Position numbers and translations under genes: made by a program. DNA of 64,000 bases from Trichococcus pasteurii (GTDB lineage: Bacteria > Bacillota > Bacilli > Lactobacillales > Aerococcaceae), in assembly GCF_900112935.1 (NCBI RefSeq), contig NZ_FONM01000009.1:1-64000 (forward strand), written 5' to 3'. This document shows positions 7,965 to 17,060 of the stretch, one piece after another. The notes below the pieces were generated by a model. The model was not told where the DNA came from. It searched no databases and worked only from the letters and a program-made list of their open reading frames with translations. Position 1 is the first letter of the stretch. The number at the start of each line of letters is the position of its first letter.

Positions 7965-9731
7965 TTAAGCCAGAGCTTCCAACATATCCTTTACAATCAA
8001 TTCAGGCGTCAGATGGAACTGCTCATAAAGCGTTTCGAGCGGAACATTGTCGGTAAATTCTTTTTTCGCGCCGAAATTCAAAACTTTGACAGCTGAGGCC
8101 CCATAGAAGGAAGCAATCTGCTCGCCGAAGCCTCCAGCCAATGAACCGTCCTCGAGCGTGACGACCAAGTCATGGGTCGCTTCCAGTTCCTTCAGCGTAT
8201 CTGCATCGACCTCGGTGATGGAGCGCGGATTGATCACGGTGATGTCCTCACCGGTTTCAGCCTTCATTTGCTCAGCGACTCGTTCGCCGAGGGAAAGGAA
8301 AGAACTGAGCGCCAAGACTGCTACTTTTTTGCCTTTGCGGATTATTTCATAAGTTGGCGATTGGAAGTCAGCCAGTGTATTTTCTCTGGAGACAACCGGT
8401 CCGTTCGGCAATCGGATCGCAATCGGCCCTTTTTCCTGTTGCAGCGCCCAATCCAGCATCGCAAGCAGTTCTTCCTTGCTTGTCGGCGCAAGATAGTTGA
8501 AATTAGGGATGCTCTTGATCAATGGAATGTCGAACAGTCCGTTATGCGTCACCGCCCCGCTTGAGATCTTCCCACCGCTGATGATCAGTACGGCCGGCAA
8601 TTCATTGATGGCCAGATCGTGCGATAACTGGTCATAGGCTCTCTGCAGGAAGGTGCTCGAGTGGAAAACGACCGGTTTGACGCCTTGGGAAGCCAACCCA
8701 GCCGCAAACGTAATCGAGTGGCCTTCGGCGATGCCGACATCGAAATAATGTTCCGGATGCGCGGCTTGGAAGGCTTTTAGGCCGAACATGCCCGGGATGG
8801 CCGCATTGATTGCAGCCAGTTTCATTTCATCCTCATCGACCTTTTTGATCAGATAATCCATGATGATTGAATTGTAGGATTCCCCTCCAGCCGATCCTAG
8901 GCTTTCGCCTGTTTCCAGGTTGAAAGGTGAACGCCAATGGTAGTTCGTTTTTTCCTGAGTTGCTTTTTCGTAGCCGTGGCCTTTTTCGGTGTGGACATGG
9001 AGCACGATTGGATGATCGATGTCTTTGATAGACTGGAAGGTTTCGATCATTTTCGCCAAATCATTTCCTTCCTCGAGGTAGCGGTAATCAAAGCCCAATG
9101 CTCTGAACGGATTGTTGGCTGCTTCGCCATTTGTCGCACGCAGCTCGGCCAATGAACGATAAAGACCGCCAAAATTCTCATCGATCGACATTTCATTGTC
9201 ATTGACGATGATAATAAGATTGGATCCTAATTCTGCGGCGTTATTCAGCCCTTCGAAGGCGAGCCCGCCGCTCAGTGAACCGTCCCCGATCAAGGCAACG
9301 ACATTTCCCGTTTCCTTCTTCAGGTCCCGCGCTTTCGCCATTCCGACAGCGAGACTGATGGATGTGGAAGTATGCCCCACAGTGAAGAAGTCATGTTCGC
9401 TTTCGTACTGGGAAGTGTATCCGGTGACGGAATGGAAGTTCTCTTTGTCGACGAAGCCATGTTTGCGGCCTGTCAGAATTTTGTGAGGGTAGGACTGGTG
9501 GGAAACATCCCAGACAATTTTATCCTTTGGCGAATCGAAAACATGATGGAAAGCGATCGTCAATTCGGCGACACCCAAGTTAGGGCCGACATGGCCGCTG
9601 ACCTGGCTGACTTTGTTCAATACAAGAGACCTGATTTCTCCAGCCAATTGTTCCATCTCAACGAGGTTCAGTGTCTTCACGTCTGCGGGACTGTTCACTT
9701 TGTCTATGATTGTTGTTTGTAGTGTATGCAA
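7965..9731 (-). CDS. Dxs-like thiamine-diphosphate enzyme (DXP synthase family paralogue)
   Basis: A 588-residue transketolase-like protein. It has the Dxs signatures HVGPNLGVAELT, WDVSHQSYPHKILTGR, the TPP motif GDGSLSGG...NDNEMS (about 149-182), the catalytic Glu in VGIAEGH, and LQRAYDQ. However, three positions that bind glyceraldehyde phosphate in E. coli Dxs appear changed: Tyr392 to Ser, Asp427 to Gly (SSGAVTHNG) and Arg478 to Asn (IRLPNG). The product may therefore differ from DXP. The start is a TTG at 9731, placed after AAAGGAG; the frame stays open further upstream but overlaps the regulator gene. It lies 35 bases behind the second merR-like gene as an operon. No other MEP-pathway gene is in the window. 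Confidence 0.8.
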   Translation of the reverse strand: MHTLQTTIIDKVNSPADVKTLNLVEMEQLAGEIRSLVLNKVSQVSGHVGPNLGVAELTIAFHHVFDSPKDKIVWDVSHQSYPHKILTGRKHGFVDKENFHSVTGYTSQYESEHDFFTVGHTSTSISLAVGMAKARDLKKETGNVVALIGDGSLSGGLAFEGLNNAAELGSNLIIIVNDNEMSIDENFGGLYRSLAELRATNGEAANNPFRALGFDYRYLEEGNDLAKMIETFQSIKDIDHPIVLHVHTEKGHGYEKATQEKTNYHWRSPFNLETGESLGSAGGESYNSIIMDYLIKKVDEDEMKLAAINAAIPGMFGLKAFQAAHPEHYFDVGIAEGHSITFAAGLASQGVKPVVFHSSTFLQRAYDQLSHDLAINELPAVLIISGGKISSGAVTHNGLFDIPLIKSIPNFNYLAPTSKEELLAMLDWALQQEKGPIAIRLPNGPVVSRENTLADFQSPTYEIIRKGKKVAVLALSSFLSLGERVAEQMKAETGEDITVINPRSITEVDADTLKELEATHDLVVTLEDGSLAGGFGEQIASFYGASAVKVLNFGAKKEFTDNVPLETLYEQFHLTPELIVKDMLEALA

Positions 9732-9766
9732 ATCAAAATCGCTCCTTTTGGTTGTAAGTGCAGTTC

Positions 9767-10120
9767 TCAAGAATGTTCCTGCTCGTAGTGTTCTATTTTC
9801 TTGTTCAGTATTTCCAGTGTTTTTCCTAGTTCGTTGTAACGTTCTTCCATTTTTTTCTGTTCTTCGATGAGGATTTCCTTCCTGGCAACGACGGTTTCCG
9901 TTCCCTGATCGAACAAAGCGGTGTATTCGATCAAGGATTCGATCGACAAACCGGCATTGCGCATGCATTTGATGAAATCGATCCACCCGAGATCGGATTT
10001 TTCATATAACCGGACGCCACCGTTGCCGCGTTTTACAGGCGGGATTAAGCCGATTCGTTCGTAATAACGCAAGGTCACCGCGGTCAGCCCTGATTTTTCT
10101 GCTGCTTCTGAAATATTCAT
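9767..10120 (-). CDS. MerR-family regulator, paralogue 2
   Basis: A 117-residue MerR-type regulator: winged helix in residues 1-70 (ISEAAEKSGLTAVTLRYYERIGLIPPV), coiled coil in 75-115, no metal-site cysteines. It is strongly similar to the product at 6524-6901. It heads an operon with the Dxs-like gene and is divergent from the second phospho-beta-glucosidase gene. Its own promoter, the glucosidase promoter and the SDR promoter share the ACTTAA-N8-TTAAGT dyad, so it is the best candidate for the protein that binds those sites. The inducing signal is unknown. Confidence 0.87.
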   Translation of the reverse strand: MNISEAAEKSGLTAVTLRYYERIGLIPPVKRGNGGVRLYEKSDLGWIDFIKCMRNAGLSIESLIEYTALFDQGTETVVARKEILIEEQKKMEERYNELGKTLEILNKKIEHYEQEHS

Positions 10121-10161
10121 TTTTTTTCACCTCTGCTTGGCATAATTTGTTTTATAGGCAA

Positions 10162-10192
10162 AGCTTACAACTTAAAGTTAAGGTTAAGTCAA
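10162..10192 (-). promoter_or_regulatory. MerR-type promoter/operator of the merR2-dxs-like operon
   Basis: On the minus strand: TTGACT (10192-10187), 19-base spacer, TAAGCT (10167-10162). The dyad ACTTAA-N8-TTAAGT covers 10170-10189. Confidence 0.7.
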
Positions 10193-10229
10193 GCGAAATT
10201 TTCAAATGGATAAAATTTCCTGTTTCCTG

Positions 10230-10260
10230 TTGACTTAAAGTCAAGGTTAAGTGGTAGAGT
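10230..10260 (+). promoter_or_regulatory. MerR-type promoter/operator of the second glucosidase gene
   Basis: TTGACT (10230-10235), 19-base spacer, TAGAGT (10255-10260), with the dyad ACTTAA-N8-TTAAGT at 10233-10252. It is the divergent partner of the promoter at 10162-10192; the two dyads are 43 bases apart. Confidence 0.72.
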
Positions 10261-10272
10261 TGAGTCAGTTAA

Positions 10273-11745
<1,473 letters not shown>

Positions 11746-11794
11746 GTTTGGACAACTGCCCCGACTCGAGGAACGTGATGCAAATGCTCCTCAG

Positions 11795-11944
11795 CTCCGG
11801 TGAGGGGCCGTTCACCGGAGTACGAAGGTAACTTTCAGAAGCAACTCCGGCGAAGCTCGCCTTATCGGAGCAGGCAACCAGAATATTGGCTGAACTTCGG
11901 CAAAGCAACTGTTCATCGGAGCAGGTGCAACAGTAGCGTCACTG
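11795..11944. repeat. Degenerate 50-bp tandem hairpin array
   Basis: Three units with a 50-base period start at 11795, 11845 and 11895. The first has perfect arms CTCCGGTGA/TCACCGGAG. The second and third keep CTCCGG...ATCGGAG and CTTCGG...ATCGGAG plus a shared GCAGG-n-AAC tail, but have diverged in the loop. No coding sense is seen. In design it resembles the 52-bp array at 24478. Confidence 0.6.
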
Positions 11945-11973
11945 GTGCTGTACGCACCCAGAAAAGAAAAAGG

Positions 11974-12009
11974 AAAACACGCACATCCTGTTGAGGTTGT
12001 GCGTGTTTT
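11974..12009. terminator. Bidirectional terminator between the second glucosidase and yhgE-like genes
   Basis: Perfect 12-bp arms AAAACACGCACA (11974-11985) and TGTGCGTGTTTT (11998-12009). On the minus strand the hairpin is followed by a C/T-rich tract ending in CTTTTTCTTTT. Confidence 0.85.
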
Positions 12010-12028
12010 GACATTCATAGAGTCTTTT

Positions 12029-14668
12029 TTAAGCAGTTTGGGTTTCCAGAGCGGCCGATTTTTCCTCGTGCTCAAAGTCTTCCTCCCGCAACTGTTTCCG
12101 TTTGATGGAGTAGAAAAGGATGATCAGCAGATTGAAGGCGATCAGGATTGTCAGCAATACGACCAGGTCCGTGGAGATGCTTCCGCCGATGCCGAACAGC
12201 TGGCGGTAGGCATCAATCGAATACGTCATCGGCAGATACGGATGGATCGCCTCGAAGAAGCTGTTGGACAACTGGATCGGATAAGTGCCGCCGGACCCCG
12301 ATAACTGCAGGATAAGGAAGATCAGCATCAAGAAAGAGCCGACCTTATCAAACAGCAGATTGAAGAGCATGACGATCGAGACCGAGACGAGCGCGGTCAA
12401 AATGGTGAGCAATAGCGTTTTTCCAATCGAAGCTGGTGCCAATCCATTCACGTTCACTAGCAGCGCGACCATGATGAGAGATTGGCACACGCCGACAACT
12501 GCAAGGACAGAGATTTTGCTGGCCCACCAGCTGATTCCGTTTTTCGGATATTTCCGAGGGGTAAAGCTGTCGTACATCAGGTTCAGGCTGATTGCGCCGA
12601 CGAAGAGGGCGACCGACATCATATAGGGAGCCATGCCGGTGCCGTTGTTGACGACCGGCGCCGTTTCGATCTGGTTCGCGATGACCGGTTCGGCCATCAT
12701 CGCGTAGGTGTTTTCCGTGGCATCGACTTCGTTCAGAGCGGTGCTGCCATCCAGCAGTTTTGCGCCGAGTTCATCTGTGCCGCTCAACAATGTCGTCAGT
12801 CCGGCATTCAGTTGTTCTGATCCTTCAGCCAATTGACCCGAGCCGTCACTTATTTTCACAGCACCGTTTGCAAGCTGGCTCGTGCCATCGCTCAGCAAGC
12901 TACCGTTTTTGACAAGCTGCAGCGTCCCATCCGCCAACGCTTGCGTCCCTTCCTGAAGCTCCATTGCGCCTGCTGCGAGGGGTCCGGTCTGGCTATTCAG
13001 TGAATTCAGGCCGGCGCTTACTTGTGCATTGCCTTCTGCAAGGCTCTGCCCGCCTTCAGCCAATTGCTCGGAGCCGGCTGTGAGCTGACTCATGCCGGAA
13101 GCGAGCTTTTGAGAGCCGCTTTGGGCGCTTCCGATGGCTGCCTGCAATGATTGGGAACCGGACAGAAGGGCTGTGCTGGTTTGGCTGATTTGGCCAAAGC
13201 CTGAAACCAATGCTGTAGCTCCGCCATAGAGATCGGCGTAGCCGGTGGCAAGGCTGCTGATGCTGGACTGGAGTGCGGCTATTTGCTGGCCGATGGCAGA
13301 AGCATCGGTTCCGCTCAATCCGGAAAGGGAAGTGAGGCCGGTTGCAATCGTTTGGATTGAACCGGACTGTTCGGTCGCGATGCTCTCCAGCTGTTCCGAG
13401 ACGGCTTGGCTGACGGCTGCTTCCTGTTCAGCGGTCAATGGGGTGCCGCTTTGGGCAATCGCGTCCATGATGGCTGCGGAATTGCTGACGGGGTCCGTAG
13501 CAGCCGTGATGGTGTTGAGTTCGGTTTGGAAAGACGCAAGCGCAGTGGATAAGCCGTCCAGTTGGGCTAGGGCGGTCGCCAAATCCGATGATAGATTGGA
13601 CTGTTGCAGCTGACTGTCGAGCGTTTCGATGCCGATTTTCATTTGGTCGAGACCGCTTTGCAATGCAACCAGTTTTGACTGTTGCTCAGCACTTGTGAGA
13701 CTCGTATTCAGTGCCGCCAAGCCAGCAGTCAAAGCTTCGCTGCCTTCCGCCAACTGGTCCATGCCGCTGTTCAAGGAATCCATACCTGCCGTAAGGGTAT
13801 GTCCGTTCGTGGCCAAGCTGGAAAGCCCGTTGCTTAGCGATGCGCTGCCGGCTGCCGTTGCTGCCGCGCCATCGTTCAATTGACTGACGCCTGTTTGCAA
13901 GGCTGGCATGGTAGCTGCCAGTTTGGATGTGCCATCGTTCAATGCCGTGGCGCCGTCATCCAACTGGGCGACTCCGCTCAGATACGTTTGAAGGCCGACT
14001 GCCAGCGTCTCGGCACCGTCGCGGAAGGTGAGGGCACTGTCCGCAAGCGTCTCGAGGTTTTCGGTCAAGCTTTCGTTGCCTTCTTTGATCTGTACAGTGC
14101 CGTCGCTGAGCTGCCCGCTGCCATCAGCGGCTGCCGTCATCCCTTCCGCGACAGTCTGCAATTTGTCAAAAACGGTTTCCGCATAGATGGCGGTCACCTC
14201 ATCGGAGATGGTGTCCTTGATTTCATTTGCTGCAGAAGCTGTCAGCTTGGATGCGATGTAGCTCCTGCCTGCACTGGTCCGGTAGGTCAATTCCATCGGT
14301 TTAGGCGTTTCATCCAACAAGGTAGTCGCATTTTTAGAAAAATCATCCGGGATGGTGAGCGCCATGTAGTAGCTGCCGTCAGCCAGTCCGGCTTCCGCTT
14401 CTTTCTGAGAGACGAAATCGAAGTCCAAGGCTTCGGATTCCTCTAAGCCGGCAACAAGCGAGTCGCCCACAGCCAATGTTTCCTCATTATAGGAAACGGC
14501 CTTGTCCTGATTCACGACAGCGACCGGCAGTTCGGCCAATTTGCCGTAGGGATCCCACATGGAACTGAGGAACAGCACGGTGTAAAGGGAAGGGATCAAA
14601 CTGATCCCGAACAGGATGATTAACATTTTTTTCGTTTTGAAAATTGACTTCCATTCTTGCTTCAACAA
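12029..14668 (-). CDS. YhgE/Pip-family membrane protein with helical repeats
   Basis: An 879-residue protein. One N-terminal membrane segment (MLIILFGISLIPSLYTVLFL, about 14-33) is followed by an extracytoplasmic domain (PVAVVNQDKAVSYN). Residues about 180-690 are a long array of roughly 11-residue units of the form L-x-x-G-x-x-x-L-x-x-G, and five hydrophobic segments close the protein (about 705-860). This is the layout of YhgE/Pip proteins, which include phage-infection and secretion-linked members; the molecular function is unsettled. The start is TTG (tandem TTG TTG) after GGAAG. It is 19 bases downstream of an Rrf2-type gene and probably cotranscribed with it. Confidence 0.85.
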   Translation of the reverse strand: MLKQEWKSIFKTKKMLIILFGISLIPSLYTVLFLSSMWDPYGKLAELPVAVVNQDKAVSYNEETLAVGDSLVAGLEESEALDFDFVSQKEAEAGLADGSYYMALTIPDDFSKNATTLLDETPKPMELTYRTSAGRSYIASKLTASAANEIKDTISDEVTAIYAETVFDKLQTVAEGMTAAADGSGQLSDGTVQIKEGNESLTENLETLADSALTFRDGAETLAVGLQTYLSGVAQLDDGATALNDGTSKLAATMPALQTGVSQLNDGAAATAAGSASLSNGLSSLATNGHTLTAGMDSLNSGMDQLAEGSEALTAGLAALNTSLTSAEQQSKLVALQSGLDQMKIGIETLDSQLQQSNLSSDLATALAQLDGLSTALASFQTELNTITAATDPVSNSAAIMDAIAQSGTPLTAEQEAAVSQAVSEQLESIATEQSGSIQTIATGLTSLSGLSGTDASAIGQQIAALQSSISSLATGYADLYGGATALVSGFGQISQTSTALLSGSQSLQAAIGSAQSGSQKLASGMSQLTAGSEQLAEGGQSLAEGNAQVSAGLNSLNSQTGPLAAGAMELQEGTQALADGTLQLVKNGSLLSDGTSQLANGAVKISDGSGQLAEGSEQLNAGLTTLLSGTDELGAKLLDGSTALNEVDATENTYAMMAEPVIANQIETAPVVNNGTGMAPYMMSVALFVGAISLNLMYDSFTPRKYPKNGISWWASKISVLAVVGVCQSLIMVALLVNVNGLAPASIGKTLLLTILTALVSVSIVMLFNLLFDKVGSFLMLIFLILQLSGSGGTYPIQLSNSFFEAIHPYLPMTYSIDAYRQLFGIGGSISTDLVVLLTILIAFNLLIILFYSIKRKQLREEDFEHEEKSAALETQTA

Positions 14669-14687
14669 GCTAGTGCACTTCCTTCAT

Positions 14688-15167
14688 TTAAATTTCTGCA
14701 GACAGGACGATGGATTCCCAATCTACGGTGTCGACCCTATCAGAGCCTTCGACCAAGAGCGAATCGAGTGTGTATTTCTGCAAGCGGGCTTTGAATTGTT
14801 GCTCTGCATCGAAGAATACTGCGAGGACTTCCTTTTTTTTGTCTTTGATTTTTTCCGCGCGCAGGAACACTTTTTCGGCCAGATTAGTCGGCCGGACAAA
14901 GCTGTGCGTTCCTTCGATCGCTTCATAGATGTGCAGCATCGTGATTTCTTCTGGAGTCAGTTTTAATTTGAATCCGCCGTCTTTGCCGGATTCGGAATCG
15001 ACCAATCCAGAAACGACAAGGGAACGCATCACTTTCTTCAGATAGGAATCGGAGACGGACAAACGCTTGCTCAGGATGGCGCTCTTGATCGGATGCTGAT
15101 CGATTTGGGTCGCCAGCATGATCAGTATGCAGATGGCTTGTTCCACGCCGCTTTTCATTTTCATCAT
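14688..15167 (-). CDS. Rrf2-family transcriptional regulator
   Basis: A 159-residue Rrf2-type winged-helix protein: MKSGVEQAICILIMLA at the start, then the HTH with SDSYLKKVMRSLVVSGLV and the wing SGKDGGFKL. The three clustered cysteines that hold the Fe-S cluster of IscR/NsrR are absent (only one Cys, in the first helix), so it senses something else. ATG at 15167 has AGAAGGCG upstream; an in-frame ATG at 15200 has no site. It heads the operon with the YhgE-like gene and presumably autoregulates it. Confidence 0.85.
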   Translation of the reverse strand: MMKMKSGVEQAICILIMLATQIDQHPIKSAILSKRLSVSDSYLKKVMRSLVVSGLVDSESGKDGGFKLKLTPEEITMLHIYEAIEGTHSFVRPTNLAEKVFLRAEKIKDKKKEVLAVFFDAEQQFKARLQKYTLDSLLVEGSDRVDTVDWESIVLSAEI

Positions 15168-15206
15168 TTTCGCCTTCTTTCGTAGATATATTTTATCCAT
15201 GGATGT

Positions 15207-15235
15207 ATTTTATCTCTTAATATCCGATTGTTCAA
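15207..15235 (-). promoter_or_regulatory. Promoter of the Rrf2-yhgE operon
   Basis: On the minus strand TTGAAC (15235-15230), 17-base spacer, TAAAAT (15212-15207), about 40 bases upstream of the chosen start codon. Confidence 0.65.
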
Positions 15236-15261
15236 GTGAAGCTTTTCGATTTGAGGTAAAA

Positions 15262-15304
15262 AAATAGCCGAGCAAGCCAAGAAGGCGGTTTGCTCGGTTT
15301 TTCT
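15262..15304 (-). terminator. Terminator of the small heat-shock gene
   Basis: Arms CCGAGCAA (15268-15275) and TTGCTCGG (15290-15297) with an inner GCC/GGC pair. On the minus strand it is followed by CTATTTTTTT. Confidence 0.85.
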
Positions 15305-15311
15305 TTATGTA

Positions 15312-15722
15312 TCAGAATATTTCAATTTTACGTTTGGAAAGTACAGTAGGTTCTTTTTTCGGAAGCACTAAGTTCAAGACACCATCCGTCAGAGTAGCTG
15401 TAATGTCTTCTTCGTTGATGCCTTTCAGATAAATTTCCCTGTGGACGGAACCCGAAGAACGTTCTTGGCGGATGATTTGTCCTTTATCGTCTTTTTCGAT
15501 TTTTTCCGATTTGCGGACGGCTGAAATGGAGAGAATGTCGTTGTCATAATCCACAGTGATATCCTCTTTGCTGTAGCCCGGCAGATCGGCTGTCACTTGA
15601 TAGTTGTCCTCGGTTTCATGAACGTCCAATTTTATTTCCTGGAAAAAACGATTTTGGAACATCGATCCGGTGTCCGACAGCAGGTCGAAGAAACTGTTGC
15701 TTTTGCGTAACTCATTTGACAT
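15312..15722 (-). CDS. Small heat-shock protein (Hsp20/alpha-crystallin family)
   Basis: A 136-residue holdase chaperone. The alpha-crystallin domain spans about residues 30-120 (KLDVHETEDNYQVTADLPGYSKEDI ... GVLNLVLPKK). The C terminus KRKIEIF carries the I-x-I/V type oligomerisation motif. It would bind unfolding proteins without ATP. GAAAGGAGA precedes the ATG. It is a single gene between its own promoter and terminator. I see no CIRCE site, so control is by another route; a short dyad near the start of transcription is recorded separately. Confidence 0.93.
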   Translation of the reverse strand: MSNELRKSNSFFDLLSDTGSMFQNRFFQEIKLDVHETEDNYQVTADLPGYSKEDITVDYDNDILSISAVRKSEKIEKDDKGQIIRQERSSGSVHREIYLKGINEEDITATLTDGVLNLVLPKKEPTVLSKRKIEIF

Positions 15723-15746
15723 TTGAAAAATCTCCTTTCTTTTTGT

Positions 15747-15772
15747 TGAACCTTTCGTTCACCCTCAGTATA
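15747..15772 (-). promoter_or_regulatory. Candidate -10 and dyad upstream of hsp20
   Basis: On the minus strand TATACT (15772-15767) is followed by the dyad TGAAC-N5-GTTCA (15761-15747). The position, around the expected transcription start, suits a repressor. The sequence is neither CIRCE nor a good CtsR box, and no clear -35 is seen. Confidence 0.35.
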
Positions 15773-15948
15773 TACCTACGGAGACCAGATTTCCACCAAA
15801 ATGAAGCCGGTTCCAAAAGGCGGAAAAGAAGCGACAATCAAGCAAAAGCTGATTCCAAACGGGTTCTATGGTAAACTGTTAAAGGAGTTTTGAGACAGTG
15901 AACGCCTGACACCGTGTGAACGGAAGAGGCCGAGAAAGGGTAGTATTT

Positions 15949-16806
15949 ATGAAAAAAATTGAAGCGGGCAGTCTTTATCTGAAACAGCATCGGGATCTTT
16001 TCCAGTGTCCAATCTGCAAAGGGGACTTTGAAAAGGTGGAGGGGCATAGTGTCGTCTGCGCGAATGGACATCATTTTGATGTGTCAAAAAAGGGGACCCT
16101 GCATTTGCTGATGAAGGGCGGCCAGAACGAATACGGCAAGGAGATGCTTTCGAGCCGGAAAAATTTGGCGGACACCGGTTTCTTTTTCCCGTTGCTGGAT
16201 GACGTATATGCCCATATCGACAAGCCGGAGTCGGCGACGGTTCTGGATGTCGGTTGCGGGGAAGGGTCGCATCTGCATTATTTGACCGAAAAAGGCTTAA
16301 AGGGAGCGAAAATAGGCTTTGATATTTCGAAGGATGCAATCCAATTGGCGGCCAGCAACTTTTTCCCGGATGCTTTCTGGTGTGTGGCCGATCTGGCGCA
16401 TTCACCTTTTGCAGAGAGTGCTTTTGATGTCATCTTGAACATCTTTTCACCATCGCAGTATCAGGAATTCGACCGTGTTTTGAAGCCGGGGGGCAAGGTC
16501 ATCAAAGTTGTGCCGAATGCTCAGTATCTGATTGAGTTGCGGGAACAGTTGTATGCTTTGGATGCCACAAAGAGAGAGTACGACAATCAACAGGTAGTGA
16601 ACCGATTCTACGATATCTATCCGGATGCAGTCAGCGAAGAAGTGCTCTATAGCGTGGCTCTCGATGCACAAAGCTACAGCTGGCTGATGGAAATGACGCC
16701 GTTGTCTTGGGGTGCTTCTGAAACGGCGTTGGCAAACGCGGCGGCAAATCCTTTGAAGTCCGTCACTGTGGCAGTCACACTTTTGGTCGCAACTAAAGCG
16801 ATCTGA
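15949..16806 (+). CDS. 23S rRNA (guanine-N1)-methyltransferase, RlmA type
   Basis: A 285-residue protein with an N-terminal zinc finger (FQCPICKGDF ... VVCANGHHFD, about 19-46) and a class I SAM-dependent methyltransferase domain (VLDVGCGEGSH near 95). This layout is that of RlmA, which methylates N1 of G745 or G748 in helix 35 of 23S rRNA; the Gram-positive form usually targets G748. The frame is open from a GTG at 15916, but the ATG at 15949 has GAGAAAGGG upstream and begins like RlmA proteins. Which guanine is modified is inferred only from lineage. Confidence 0.82.
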   Translation: MKKIEAGSLYLKQHRDLFQCPICKGDFEKVEGHSVVCANGHHFDVSKKGTLHLLMKGGQNEYGKEMLSSRKNLADTGFFFPLLDDVYAHIDKPESATVLDVGCGEGSHLHYLTEKGLKGAKIGFDISKDAIQLAASNFFPDAFWCVADLAHSPFAESAFDVILNIFSPSQYQEFDRVLKPGGKVIKVVPNAQYLIELREQLYALDATKREYDNQQVVNRFYDIYPDAVSEEVLYSVALDAQSYSWLMEMTPLSWGASETALANAAANPLKSVTVAVTLLVATKAI

Positions 16807-16847
16807 TTTTCACAAAACCGGAATATGGACCGATTTTCTGAAAAATG

Positions 16848-16875
16848 TTGACACTGTGGTGTGATGTGCTATAAT
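16848..16875 (+). promoter_or_regulatory. Strong promoter upstream of the queG leader
   Basis: TTGACA (16848-16853), 16-base spacer, TATAAT (16870-16875) with an extended -10 (TGC directly before). Transcription would start near 16882. Confidence 0.85.
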
Positions 16876-16879
16876 ACGT

Positions 16880-16979
16880 ATATCATTTTGTAGCCATTAT
16901 TATCGTTTTGTTCCACAAAATGACCTTGACCAACGTATCGCATTCGCCGTGCCTGACACCGAAACGATACGTTTTTTTG
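16880..16979 (+). promoter_or_regulatory. Structured leader or small RNA ending in a terminator, before queG
   Basis: From the predicted start the transcript forms a 9-bp stem TCATTTTGT/ACAAAATGA (16883-16891 with 16915-16923), then a terminator with arms AACGTATCG (16932-16940) and CGATACGTT (16965-16973) and seven T residues. The queG start codon is 80 bases further on. It is either an attenuator or riboswitch-type leader of queG or a separate small RNA of about 95 bases. It does not match the preQ1 riboswitch sequences I know. Confidence 0.6.
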
Positions 16980-17060
16980 TGCGTATTTTCGCAATCTTTT
17001 TCGGAAGTCGATGAAGGCACCGAACGGTACACAAAATACTGACTGTCAGGAGCAGGAAAA

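Noticed and set aside
7965-9731. Evidence for a functional MEP isoprenoid pathway
   Set aside because: No other MEP gene is in the window, Lactobacillales usually use mevalonate, and substrate-binding residues appear changed.
7965-9986. Longer Dxs-like protein starting at 9986
   Set aside because: The extra 85 codons overlap the regulator gene on the same strand in another frame, have no family similarity and no ribosome site; TTG 9731 has AAAGGAG.
15747-15772. CIRCE or CtsR operator before hsp20
   Set aside because: The dyad TGAAC-N5-GTTCA does not match TTAGCACTC-N9-GAGTGCTAA and fits the CtsR heptads poorly.
16880-16979. preQ1 riboswitch or SRP RNA upstream of queG
   Set aside because: The preQ1-I/II consensus segments and the SRP helix 8 core are absent; only a stem and a terminator can be supported.
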